NCBI RefSeq assembly: GCF_904849725.1
Contig: NC_058520.1
Coordinates: 400,223,993 to 400,287,992, forward strand
Source: Hordeum vulgare subsp. vulgare
Lineage: Eukaryota; Streptophyta; Magnoliopsida; Poales; Poaceae
DNA length: 64,000 nucleotides
Direction of reading: 5' to 3'
Positions 33,959 through 45,135 of this stretch are shown here, in pieces. The notes under the pieces are model-generated. The model was not told where the DNA came from, did no database searches, and was given only the letters and a program-made list of their open reading frames with translations. How positions within the stretch are numbered: the stretch's first letter is position 1; each line of letters opens with the position of its first letter. The position numbers were made by a program, and so were the translations under genes.

Positions 33959-34760
33959 CTATGGACGCATTGAAAATCTTTTGAGAGTTGATGAACTCGC
34001 AACCAAATTCATCAACTCGTCCATCTTAGCACTAAGCGAGTTAATTTCTTCTATAGCGTGCACCTTTTTGCTAGCAGGCGACCTTTCAGTGCGCCAATGA
34101 GAATAGTTGGTCATGATATTGTCTAGGAGTTTTGTAGTGTCTCCTAACGTGATTTCCACGAACGTTCCACCTGAGGCGGAGTCCAAGATATTGCGAGAAG
34201 CGGAATTCGAGCCAGCGTAAAAGATTTGTATAATCATCCACAAACTCAAGCCATGAGAGGAACAATTTCTAATCATAAGCTTCATCCTCTCCCAAGATTG
34301 TGCAACGTGTTCATGATCAAGTTGCTTGAAATTCATGATATCATTACGTAAGAAGATGATCTTAGCCGGCGGAAAATACTTGGATATGTAAGCATCTTTG
34401 CACTTATCCCAAGAATCGATACTATTTTTAGGCAAAGAAGAAAACCAAGTTTTTTGCGCGATCTCGCAACGAGGAAGGAAAAAGTTTCAACTTAATCACG
34501 TCATTATCCACATCTCTTTTCTTTTGCATATCACAAAGCTCAATGAAGGTATTGAGATGGGATGCGGCATCTTCACTAGGAAGGCCAGCGAATTGCTCTT
34601 TCATAACAAGATTCAGCAAAGCTGCGTTGATTTCATACGATTCCGCACTAGTGGCGGGAGCAATCGGGGTACTAATAAAATCATTATTATTGGTACTCGA
34701 GAAGTCGCAAAGTTTGGTGTTTTCAGCCATGATGACTTCAACAAACAAACAAGCACCCAA
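33959..34760 (-). pseudogene. Element C gag (capsid region)
   Basis: Reverse strand. The first frame, 34760-34428: ALLNLVMKEQFAGLPSEDA, HLNTFIELCDMQKK, IKLKLFPSSLRDRAKNLV. The second frame, 34435-33959: SWDKCKDAYISKYFPPAK, LRNDIMNFKQLDHE, QSWERMKLMIRNCSSHGLSL, FYAGSNSASRNILDSASGGT. Both fit the capsid-like retrotransposon gag of Athila-like elements; a frameshift separates them near 34430. The gag of such nonautonomous elements may let their RNA enter particles. Confidence 0.9.
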
Positions 34761-34940
34761 TCAAGCAAGAAAACCGGCAAAGAAAAACGGCAAAAGACAA
34801 AAGGCAAAACAAAACGGCAAAGGAGAAAGGCAAATGAAAACGGCAAATGTGAAGTGGGGGAGAGGAAAACGAGAGGCAACTAGCAAAAAAAATAAATGCA
34901 AGAGATGAGTTTGTGAGACCTACTTGGATAGATCTCTCCT

Positions 34941-34958
34941 TCCCCGGCAACGACGCCA
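34941..34958 (-). promoter_or_regulatory. Element C primer-binding site (tRNA-Asp type)
   Basis: Reverse strand TGGCGTCGTTGCCGGGGA, one mismatch from the complement of the tRNA-Asp 3' end, 10 bp downstream of the 5' LTR. Confidence 0.92.
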
Positions 34959-34968
34959 GAAATACTTC

Positions 34969-36585
34969 TGCTACTGCAACAAAAGATCTTCCAACGGCGC
35001 CAGAAATAGGTGTGTTGACGGCACCAGGAATCCTTCTGCTACGGCTACAGCTTAAGGGACTTCCTAGGCAAATATGCAAAGGATTTCCCCTGTGGCCTTG
35101 GAGCCTTGCTTTCGTGTTCCCTCGAAGCAGAAAGGGTGATGTAGCGCAGCGGTGGTAAGTATTTCCCTCAGTTTTGAGAACCAAGGTATCGATCCAGTGA
35201 AGGAGTATCTCAAGGGCCTGCACAAACACAAAAAGCTTGCTCCCAACGCTATGAAGGGGCTGTCAATCCCTTATAGATTGTTCGCCAAGTGAGAAATGAA
35301 AGCAACAAACTAACAAAGCAAAGTAAAAGCGAAAGTGGAAACGATAGGTGTGAATAGGCCCGGGGGCCGTAGTGTTTACTAGTGGCTTCTCTCATGAAAG
35401 AAAGTAGACGATGGGTGAACAAATTACTGTCGAGCAATTGATAGAACCGCGCAAAGTCGTGACGTAATCTATGGCAATGATTATATCTATAGGTATCACG
35501 TCCAAAACAAGTAGACCGATACTTTCTTCATCTACTACTATTACTCCACACGTCGACCGCTATCCAGCATGCATCTAGTGTATTAAGTCCAAAAGAACAG
35601 AGTAACGCCTTAAGCAAGATGACATGATGTAGCTGGACAATCTCATATCTACGACAGAGCCCACCTTGTTACCCTTGATGGTGACTACACGATGTGTGCC
35701 TTGCTGCCCCTACTGTCACTGGGAAAGGTCACCACACGGTAAGAACCCAAAACCAAGCACTTCTCCCATTGCAAGAATCATAGATCTAGTTGGCCAAACA
35801 AAACCCAAGAATCGGAGAGACTTACAAGGATATCAAATAATGCATATAAGAAATCAGCAAAGACTCAAATATATATCATAGATAATCTGATCAGAAATCC
35901 ACAATTCATCGGATCTCGACAAACACACCGCCAAAGAAGATTACATCGGATAGATCTCCATCAAGATCATGGAGAACTTTGTATTGAAGATCCAAGAGAG
36001 AGAAGAAGCCATCTAGCTACTAACTACGGACCCGTAGGTCTGAAGTGAACTACTCACGAGTCATTGGAGGGGCGATGATGTTGATGTAGAAGCCCTCCAA
36101 CTCCAAAGTCCCCTCCGGCAGGGCACCGAGAAGGGTCTCCAGATGAAATCTCGCGGAAACGGAAGCTTGCGGCGGCGGAAAAGTATTTTCGTGGATCCCT
36201 TGATATTTTCTATATTTTAGGGAATATATAGGCATAAGATCTAGGCCAGGGGGCGCGAGGGAGGCCACAAGCCTGCCCACCGCCACCCCCCTTGTGGCGG
36301 ATGGGGGGCTTGTGGGCTCCGTGTAGCCCTCCTCGCTTGGCCCACAAGCCCCTTGATCTTCTTCCGTTCGGGAAAAAATCATTTCGGGGATTTTATTCCG
36401 TTTGGACTCTGTTCCAAAATTAGATATGAAAAGAGCCAAAAACACAGAAAAAACAGAAACTGGCACTTGGCACTGAATTAATAAGTTAGTCCCAAAAAAG
36501 ATATAAAAGGGACATAAAACATCCAAAGATGACAAGATAACAGCATGAAACCATCAAAAATTATAGATACGTTTGAGACGTATCA
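34969..36585 (-). repeat. Element C 5' LTR
   Basis: 1617 bp on the reverse strand, from TGATACGTCTCAAACG at 36585 to the end GCAGTAGCA at 34969. It carries the same 68-bp terminal extension (34969-35036) as the partner LTR. Confidence 0.94.
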
Positions 36586-37677
36586 GATACGGGAGAATGC
36601 ATGTTTGTCCACTCCTACAAGAAACATAAGCAGCAGAATCAGTCGGGCAAAGATCCAGTCATTCGACAAAGACATGAAAGTAATCATAAAGGATATAACG
36701 CACCAGGTTTAGTGGTTTGTACTCAGCAGAGTAAGGTGCAACCCGTTTGGCTCCTAAGGGATTATCGCAGGGTCAAGTGATGCTCTTGAGCCACTGTGCT
36801 ACGGTTTCTTCCGAAACCTCCTTCGGGTGCGACCGAGTGGATTCCTCAGGGCCCGAGTAGTGCCACATGGCGTGATCCCTCGCCTGAATAGGTTGAATGC
36901 GCCGACCAAAGAATGTCTCGAGCACATCCATTCCTGTCACTCCGCTACGGACCAACTTAACAACCTCGTTCACCTACATACCCACCTCAGTCTTCTCATC
37001 CACGAACACGTTTATCGTCCTAGGAGCAGTCGGTCGCTCCAAGTTGAACGGAGGAAGGCCAGTCGACATGTTCGGAGACGCAATGTCATTGCAGTAGAAC
37101 CAGGTCGACTGCCAGTTCCGGACTGACTCAGGAAGGGTCATCTAGGGATACGTACTCCTACTCCTTTTTTGGATCCCCAAACTACCACATAACTGGATAA
37201 TGTGAGTCCTACTGTCACTCGGGTTTGCTTTCTTCACTGCTTGGGAGCGCACAAAGAAGATGTGTTTGAACAGTCCCCAGTGAGGAAGACAGCCCAGGAA
37301 GCATTCACACAGCGTGACGAATGCGGACAGATACACGATGGCGTTGGGAGGAAGATGGTGAAGTTGCGACCCAAAATAATACATAAAGCCGCGGATGAAA
37401 GGATGAGGGGGCAGAGAGAAACCTCGCTCAATGTGGGTTAGGAGGAGGACCCGTTCCCCTTCGCAAGGCTTCGGCTCGAGCTCTCTTCTGGCAGCCTCCA
37501 AGACTTCTCGGCCACCATCCCATGCACAACAAGCTCCAGAATGTCCTCCTTCCGGACAATGGATGGGAGAAAGTCACCCTGGATCCACCCCGGCGGCAGC
37601 ACAGATCAGCCGCCTGACTTCCTCGATTTCCCACCCTTCTTGGCAGGCTCGAGTTGAATTGTCTTGCCATTCTTCAT
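36586..37677 (-). pseudogene. Element A antisense gene, 5' exons (PF04195-like domain)
   Basis: Reverse strand, possible start ATG at 37677-37675: KNGKTIQLEPAKKGGKSRKS, then IVRKEDILELVVHGMVAEKS. After a frame change near 37440: HIERGFSLPPHPFIRGFMYY, LPPNAIVYLSAFVTLCECFLG, LPHWGLFKHIFFVRSQ, then NWQSTWFYCNDIA and FFGRRIQPIQARDHAMWHYS. This matches what I know as the 'putative gypsy type transposon' domain (PF04195), found in antisense genes of Tat elements. Exon 1 would end at 36704 (donor GTGCGT), with an acceptor TTGTAG before 36615; exon 2 is then cut by element C. Stops at about 37605, 37140 and 36773 show it is dead. Confidence 0.8.
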
Positions 37678-38182
37678 TGCTGCAGCAGCGGAGACAAACC
37701 AAAGAAGCACCTGTGAGACGGAGGTGGAGAGGAAGCAAGGAAGAATCAGAGGGAGGTACTGCCTCAACCCTAACACCGGCCAGATTTATAATCGCCTGAG
37801 TGACCCCCCAGATCTCTGTCTATCCGATAACAAAGGAGATGTGATACATGGTGATAATGATGGTGCAATAATCGAGGCGTCGTTACCCCACTTGCCCTGG
37901 TTATTGCGTCCTCATCGCGCAGCGCGCGGTTTGAATCCCGTGAAATCCGGACCTGACGAAGTGATCCGTCACATTTGAAGATCTCGCTGGCCACTCGCAT
38001 CAACTTCAAGTGCTTAAATTCGCTCGGACGTGCTTCGCAACAGAATCTATAAAGGTGAATGACAAAGACTTCAGTCGACACGAAGTTCTATCAAGCCCGA
38101 AAGTATGTTCAAGATCAGTATGACTCGATAGAATCCGCGTCGACCCCTTCCTCACTCGAACCCCGATCCATTCCGGGGCTAA
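37678..38182. other. Region between antisense gene start and 3' LTR of element A
   Basis: About 500 bp without protein similarity. It should hold the promoter of the antisense gene on the reverse strand and, at its right end, the polypurine tract of element A (TCCGGGGCTAA just before 38183). Confidence 0.5.
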
Positions 38183-38759
38183 TGATGGAGATATGTACCT
38201 AGGGTAGGGTCACATGCGTGACCTAGACATCCTACCCAAGGGTACCTCATTAAAGACTTGATGGTCAAGAAGAAGATTCCGACCAGATAGCCATGGCTTC
38301 TAAAGTCACTCGGTTAGAAGTCACTCGGAAGATATTCCCCTTCACTCGGCGCACCCAACTTCCACTCGGAAGAAACCAGTCAACTCAGAAGGTCAGAAGC
38401 CACTCCATGGAGGCCAACAGATGAGCATTCAGCTGATCATCATGAATAGCATTGATTACATACATACATTATCAGTAACGTACACCCTTAAACTCTATTG
38501 ATCGAACCCTTAGATGCTGGGGCCTTTATGAGGGGTAGCGCACTCTATATAAGCCACCCCTCGCCTCTGGCACAAGCGTTCGCACCCCCTGTAACACACA
38601 TTCCACACCGCGAGAGCTCCCGAGCACTGAGACATAGGGTTGTTAGCTCTACGAGAGGGGCCTGAACTCATACATCTTGCGTACAGGCTTGTCGTACCTA
38701 GGACTCTGTTCTCTCCGTTCGTACCCTACATATCTACTGTCAGGTTCATTCCCACAACA
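38183..38759 (+). repeat. Element A 3' LTR
   Basis: 577 bp, TGATGGAGATATGTACC to TTCCCACAACA; TATATAAG at 38546-38553. Followed by the TSD GTGCC. Confidence 0.95.
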
Positions 38760-38764
38760 GTGCC

Positions 38765-39860
38765 ACCATCTCAAGGTGCAAACCTGGGTCGAACCCCTTT
38801 TTCTCTCCGATAGAGAGATTCTGTCGAGGGACTTTCCCTCCGGGAGGGGGAGAACGAAGCCATCGTCATCACAAAAGCTTCCTCCTTAGTGGCAGGAGCA
38901 ATATTCAGCAAAAATTTCACCAGCACCATCTCATATCAAACCCTACTTCATCTCTTGTATTCAATCGTTGTCTCAAAACCTCGGATTGGTACGTGTGGGT
39001 TACTAGTAGTGTTGATTAAATCTTGTAGTTGATGCTTGTTGGTTTACTTGGTGGAAGATATTATGTTCAGATCATTAATCATCATTATTATACCTCTTAT
39101 CTTTAACATGTTAATGATGTGTGAGTAGTTACTTTTGTTCCCGAGGACATGGGAGAAGTCTTTTTAGAAGTAATCATGTGAAGTTAGTATTCCTTCGAGA
39201 TTTTGATTATATGTTTATTTATCCTTCTCTTAGTGGTGTCGCGCGAATGTTGACTACATGACACTTCACCATATTAGGGGCCTAGGGAATACATTGTGGA
39301 GTAATAAGTAGATGACGGGTTGCTAGAATGAGAGAAGCTTAAACCCTAGTTTATGCGTTATTTCATAAGGGGCTGATTTGGATCCACACATTTCATGCTA
39401 TGCTTGGATTTATCTTAATCATTCTTTCGTAGTTGCGGATGCTTGGGATAGGGGGTAACTATAAGTGGGTTTCTTGTTCAAGTAAGAACAACACCTTAGC
39501 ACCGGTCCACCCACATATCAAATTGTCAAAGTAACGAATGTCAATCAACTCAACATGATGAACATGACTAGACACAAAGTCCCATGTGTCCTTGGGAGCG
39601 CTTGCTTTATATAAGAGTACTTTCAGGCCCGTCGTTTTCTATAAAAAGGATTAGGATATCTTTCTGCACACGTTCTACTATTGTTACTTTCCACTTGTTA
39701 TGAATTATCTTGCTATAAAACTATATATTGTTGTTACTCACAGCACTTGCACATAATAACTTGCTGAAAACTGCTTATCATTTCCTTCTCCTCCTTGTTG
39801 GGTTTGACACTCTCGCTTATCGAAAGGACTACGATTGATCCCTATACTTTTGGGTCATAG
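38765..39860 (+). mobile_element. Element D: 5' LTR, second part
   Basis: Continues the LTR begun at 10887. It aligns throughout with the 3' two-thirds of the solo LTR 7153-8677, ending TTGGGTCATAG, a mutated form of GTGGGTCATCA. Confidence 0.92.
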
Positions 39861-39871
39861 AGACTTTTTTC

Positions 39872-39889
39872 TAGCGCTATTGCCGGGGA
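39872..39889 (+). promoter_or_regulatory. Element D primer-binding site (tRNA-Asp type, decayed)
   Basis: TAGCGCTATTGCCGGGGA, the tRNA-Asp-type site with three substitutions, shortly after the LTR end. Confidence 0.85.
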
Positions 39890-39966
39890 GAGAAGTGTCT
39901 TTGGTATGGGGAATTTGGTAAGGAAACAATTTTGGTATGTTCTGAAATTCACTCTTACTTGGTACT

Positions 39967-40099
39967 ATGGATAATCATCCTTTGAGTGGTTTGTTCGAGG
40001 TATATTCGCCTCGAACGGAAGTGGGAAAGACCGCTTCTCAACCTACCGAACTTCCTGAAAATATTTATATGACATTCCCCCGGGTATGTTAGAGAAACT
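39967..40099 (+). pseudogene. Element D gag N-terminus
   Basis: Begins MDNHPLSGLFEVYSPRTEVG at 39967 and reads to YMTFPRVC followed by TAG. Solo LTR F then interrupts at 40100. The remainder of gag resumes at 43652 (ANPYVGDNTTHLDYQLIYID). Confidence 0.75.
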
Positions 40100-43000
40100 T
40101 CTAACATCCCAAATTTTGGAATGTTAAAATAATTATTAGATTGTTTGTTTGTTTGCTTGAGTGATTGGAACTTGAGTGAAATTTGAAACTTTTCAAAAAC
40201 TTTTGAATGAGAGGAAATAAAATGACTTTCCCCTTCTCCGGTAAATTCAAATTCAATCATTTAAAAAAACAAAGAGAGAAGATGCCATGACTTCTTCAAC
40301 TATAAAAAATTTGTACGGAGTTTTGCAATTGAATTCTTTCAAATATTTGCCCTTGCTTCTCTATTTTTCTTCCCCGAGAAATACCCCGAAAATAATTCTT
40401 GCCAAGCAAGAAAGAGAGGAGGAACATGACCCTCCAAACCGGGGATATTCCTTTGAAATATTTGGACCATAAAACCCAAGATTTATTTGAAAAATATTTG
40501 CAAAAAGAAAATAAACCAATTTAGGGATTTTCAAAAAAAAAATTGAAGTATTTATTTTTGTAGTGGAAAAATGCCCATCGTTTTGGATTTATTTTTCTGA
40601 AAATTTAAATATATTATACCCATATATTCCGAGGAATATTCCATTTACTTTTAATAGTTTTAATACCTGTTTTAATAAATATGGAAAGAGATCTTTATTT
40701 TAGGAAAGTCCTTGGGCCATATTAGGAACGTCATCTGGCCCATATCCCCACCTTCTTCTTCCTCTCGTCACTTGCCTTCTGTAGCCATGGCAGAAGCTTC
40801 CCAGGAAGCTTCCCCTCCGGGATTCGCGAGCTATACCCCATCCCGGCGCCTCCTGTCACCACTATAAGAATGCCCCATCTCTACTCTTTCTGTTCCCCTA
40901 GAGAAATCCTCGTTTCCCCGCCCGTAGCCTCGGCGCCACCATCGCCATCTTCTTTGTCGACCGGAGCTCGGTAGGAGGTTAACCACCTCGCCCCCCTCGA
41001 GGAGGTCCCTGCCATCGCCCCAGTGCCTTCCCCTACTCCCTGCCGCACCACCTCAAACACCCGTGGTACCCACAGCACCCCCCTGCACCCCTCCCCATCC
41101 CCACGAGCTCCTTGCCAGGAACACCATCGCCAGGAACTTCCTGCCTCTCCCCATCGCCCCCCTGTGCCCCCCCTTCCCCAAGCGCCCCCCCTCCTCCACC
41201 GAACCCTCCCCACGCCGTAGCCGCCCTTCCCCACCCTCGCCGGCGACCCCCCCCTCGCCGGAGCAGCCCCTCCACGCCACCGTCCTCCGTGTCGTCGTTG
41301 CAAGCCAGGAGCGCAGGTAACTCCCTCTCCTTTCTTTCTTTTCCTTTCTATTCCTTTCACCGTTAGATCTAGATCCCACGGTGTAGATTAGAAGGAACTT
41401 ACCCCTTCGGTTTTCTTAAAAGAACCAGTCAACCTGTTAAGTTAACCGAAATATTTTACTTATATAGCGGCCATTAGCTAGTTAAGTTGTAGTAGTGAAC
41501 GGTTTTCATCAAATCAGATCGTGCCACGTCATCGGTTCTCTTTTCTATTTTAATTCTGAAACAGAGAGAGTTTCAATTTTCTTTTGCTCATAACTTTTGA
41601 TCCACAACTCCAATGAGTTTGATTCTTTTTCCAGTAGATTACAATTTTTCTTTAGTTTTTAAAAACATATAATTTGTCTATGTTTGAAATTTGCAACTTT
41701 GAATTAGATCAGATTTAGTTTAAACCTTGTTTTGCTTATTCCAGGAGTTTAAAAATAGATTTTAATTTGATTCTTTTTGCTACTGATCACTAGTGATCTT
41801 AGTTATCAGTGGTAAAAATGTCAGAATTATTTGAGTATTTTAGCTCATTGTTTCTTGTGAAACAATTTCTGTTTCACCTCTTTTAGGATTATGGCTATTT
41901 CCTTTTCTATAATTGTTTTTAAATTATTTTCTTTTATATTTCAGAAAGATTATGTTTTTGTTTCTGTTAGTTAACAGTAGGTTTGCAACAAGTTTTGATT
42001 TTGATTTTTATATGTTATCATGAAATCAATTCTAGTTCTCTAATAACTTGTAATTGGTTTCTGCATTGTTTCAAATCCCGTTTGGAAATACTCTCAAATA
42101 GTTTTGTGAAAAATACTTTATTTTATCTTAGTTAAATTTATATCTTAGTTCCCTGTTATTATTTTCCGTTGGACAAAAACTATTTAGTGTTTGATGTAGT
42201 AGAAGACTCCCTAGTCTTATTTGAAGTTTCCTTCGGATTCTTATTCACTCTCTCTTTTGTTTTGATTGCTAGAATGATTGCTAGTATGAGTGCTTATGTG
42301 AATGATATGTTTGTTATATAGATCTCATCAGAGAGTGACGAGTAGTCTATCAAGTTATTTCTCGAGAAATTCTTCTTCGTCAACATCACCAGGCAAGTCA
42401 TTTGATCATGTATCACCTATGTTTTATGCATCATAGTTCTACCATCCTATGCCCAATTGCATGCTCACTATGTACTTGGAAATTATGGTTACATATTGTA
42501 GTATCATGTGGTAGGCAGCCAACAACCCCGTTACTTGGTTGGGACGACAAATTTCATATTGCTATGCTTGAGTAGACGGGATTCTGGTTGAGAGTTTATC
42601 ACGAGTGATGCGAGAATAATTTAATAACCAAGACCGGTTAAGTCAAGACTTTTCAAGACCTCATGATGCAATGCAACTCTGGGTGAAGGACGGTTGATCG
42701 GCTCCCTGGAGAAACCAGTGGATGACCCGGGATGCTGGAGACGGCCATGACATCTTGCGGAAAGCTTCACCCAGGCTCAAAGAGACGTACGGATATTTTC
42801 TAGACCCAAGGCTTACCTACAGAGCCACAAGTCATTATGGGCTCTGGCTTGGTTGGACAACGCGGCGACTCTGGACAGGCGTTGCTAGCAGATGTAGAAG
42901 AACGGTAGGATTGGATGGGCACCGATAGGGATTCAGAGGGACCCGTTGAAAGACCATGTTTTGATCATCCGGTCTTCAAACACCCTGAAGTGCGAGGACA

Positions 43001-43656
43001 TATACGGAGGCGATCAAATCTTGTGGGGAACGTGTGCAAAACTCTGCAGAGTACTCAAACCTAATCGATTAGCCGTGTCCACGGTCATGAACAACTTGAG
43101 CCAAAGGAACTGAAGTTATCTGAAATTCTCAACACAAATAATAATATTGATGTGGGTATTATTGACAACATGGGTTTGAGAATTGGTTGGTGGAACCATC
43201 TCGTTAACAACCAACAATGTAGTAACATTTTGCTTTTAGCCCTCTCTTGATGTAGGAGAAAACTTGCTTTTCGCTAAAAAAACATATAGCCCCACCTGCC
43301 ACATATGCATATAGTATAGATGATTACTTTTCACCCCTCTCTTATGTGACTTGCCGGCATATTCAATATGCTGACCTACACGGCTGCAACGTCTTATGTT
43401 GCAGATATTTTCTTCGACGAGTAAGAGTACGATTCAGGGTTACGGTCTACACTCAACTTGCCGTTGGTGTTTATTGGGACTCCACTCCCTTGACTGCTTC
43501 CGCTGAGATATTTAAGGTATATATCAGTTTTACGCTATTTACATGTGATTGCACTTTGATATATACATTGATGTACTATGTGTGCCAGCATACTGATCCA
43601 GGGATGGCACATAAACACAGAGGCTTGACTCGTTTTGAGTCGGGTGCTACAAAACT
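40095..43656 (+). mobile_element. Solo LTR F (long-LTR gypsy type), 40100-43651, TSD AAACT
   Basis: AAACT at 40095-40099 and 43652-43656 brackets a 3552-bp LTR that starts TCTAACATCCCAAATTTTGG (decayed TGTAACATCCC) and ends GAGTCGGGTGCTACA. A GC-rich block lies at about 40760-41330 and AT-rich sequence follows. No internal element sequence remains. Open frames within (for example 42722-42928 and the first part of 43346-43771) are not genes. The part from 41721 onward is included in the tandem triplication. Confidence 0.93.
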
Positions 43657-44640
43657 ACTAGCTAATCCTTATGTAGGAGACAATACAACTCATCTTGATT
43701 ACCAGTTGATATATATAGATGAGATTTGTGAATTATTTAAGCTTGCATGTTTATCCGAGGACAAAGTATAGATGAAGGTTTTCCCTTTATCTTTGGAGAT
43801 AAAAGCATTGATGTGGTATAGGCTATTGGATGACATTAGATCATGGGACTCGGATCGCTTGAAGCTAGAATTTCATCAAAAGGATGATCCTATGCATCTA
43901 TTTCATCGTGATCGGAACTTTATATATAATTGTTCGCCTCGTGAAGGAGAATGCATCGCTCGAGCTTGGGGGATTCTCAAATCTATGATGCACACTTTCC
44001 AATCCATGCGCTCTCAAGATAAATGAATATAAAAATTTTGTATGCTCGACTTTCTCATGATGATCAATTAATACTCGATTCTTCTTCTACTAGTTCCAAC
44101 ATGAAGAGAACTATTGAATTCAAATTGGATCTTTTGAAAATAATTAAAGTGAATCTAAAGATTAGGAGATCGACAAAGGTAAAGCGTCTGGTATAAAGCT
44201 TGAGTTTAGTTGTGTTAAGTCTTTTATGGAAACTGATACTTTTCATAAGTTTAGCAATAAATATGGGCTTGACTCTGAGATAGTAGCTACTTTCTGTGTA
44301 TCATTTTCTACTCGTGTTGATCTCTCGAAGGAGAAGTGATTTAAATATCATCCACCTATTGAGAAATTATTAGAGGAACCCATTTAAGTTAAAGAAGAAA
44401 CAATTCTTTATCATGTTGATACACTTGTGCCTACTTCTTACATTGAGAAACCACGTTTTCCTGTTAGTCTAAAGCTTGAACTATGGTTAACAAATGTTTT
44501 ATTAGGACACCTAAGCCTTCTATACAAATAAATGTTGATCCTAATATTAATATGGTTACAGATCTCCTATCTGTGATGAAGCAGCTAGAATTTAAAAACG
44601 TGTTAGAAACAAGCAGGATGAGTTAGATATAAATAAACTA
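43652..44640 (+). pseudogene. Element D gag, copy 1
   Basis: After the F insertion: NPYVGDNTTHLDYQLIYIDE, CELFKLACLSEDKV, a TAG at 43769-43771, then MKVFPLSLEIKALMWYRLLD, DRLKLEFHQKDDPMHLFHRD and CIARAWGILKSMMHT. This is the capsid-like core of an Athila-like gag (SLRDKA-W-like and W-RFK-like blocks). The C-terminal part beyond 44026 is heavily broken (ARLSHDDQLILDSSSTSSN). Confidence 0.85.
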
Positions 44641-45135
44641 GTTGTTGGCATGCATGTTGTTTGTGTCAAGATTGGAGATCATTGTTATCATGGCTTGTGT
44701 GACATCTGTGCTCGTGTTAGTGCTATACCTTTTTACCTAGTATCAAGAAATTATGAATGACATAGCACCCTTTGAAATTGAAGATCTTGATCTCACTATT
44801 AAACTTGCAAACAAAGACACCATTTCACCACTTGGGATTGTTAGAGATATTGAAGTCTTGTGTGGAAAAATTAAGTACCCTACTGATTTCTTATTACTTG
44901 GTTAAAAATAAGATAGCTTTTGTCCCATTATATTTGGTAGACCTTTCTTAAATACAGTTAATACTGAAATTAATTGTGTTACTTAGAAGGTTAAAGTAAG
45001 CTTTGTGATGTGTCTCATGAATTTATTTTCTCCAGGTTTAGTAGACAACCACATGAGAAATAATTACCGAGTAAGGATGAAATAATTGGTCTTGTTTCTA
45101 TTGTCGTTCCCCCTATTGATCCATTAGAACAATAT
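44641..45135 (+). pseudogene. Element D protease, copy 1
   Basis: VVGMHVVCVKIGDHCYHGLC followed by DICARVSAIPFYLVS. The active-site DLGA of the family reads DICA (44701-44712). Downstream pieces in shifted frames (IAPFEIEDLDLTIKLANKDT, then GRPFLNTVNTEINCV near 44938) complete the protease outline. Multiple frameshifts and stops. Confidence 0.8.

Larger units (their letters stand above)
28647..36585 (-). mobile_element. Element C: nonautonomous gag-protease retrotransposon, TSD GATAC
   Basis: Reverse orientation. 5' LTR 34969-36585, 3' LTR 28647-30249, flanked by GATAC at 28642-28646 and 36586-36590. The interior carries gag and protease but stops before RT: no RT, RNase H or integrase is present. 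The 3' half is noncoding and matches element B. It inserted into an exon of the antisense gene of element A. Confidence 0.95.
11309..38759 (+). mobile_element. Element A: Tat-like Ty3/gypsy retrotransposon with antisense gene, TSD GTGCC
   Basis: Two 577-bp LTRs (11309-11885 and 38183-38759) flanked by GTGCC on both sides (11304-11308 and 38760-38764). Without nested elements B and C it is about 12.7 kb, large for gypsy but usual for the Tat lineage. Order: LTR, primer site, gag, protease, RT, two RNase H-like domains, integrase, hairpin repeat array, antisense multi-exon gene, LTR. Lineage is judged from the RT wording (FLDAYSAYHQI, MPFGLKNASATF, YMDDIVVKS) and the double RNase H region. All coding parts carry stops or frameshifts, so this copy is dead. 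It is inserted in the 5' LTR of element D. Confidence 0.95.

Noticed and set aside
40881..41379. Gly/Arg-rich open frames (159 codons minus, others plus)
   Set aside because: GC-rich block of solo LTR F; the matching block of the other long LTR behaves the same way.
42722..42928. 68-codon ORF repeated three times at 5328-bp spacing
   Set aside because: It lies in solo LTR F sequence with no domain; the perfect repetition comes from the triplication, not from selection.
43346..43771. 141-codon ORF taken as one protein
   Set aside because: It is chimeric: the first two-thirds are LTR F sequence and the last part is D gag, joined by chance at the insertion point.
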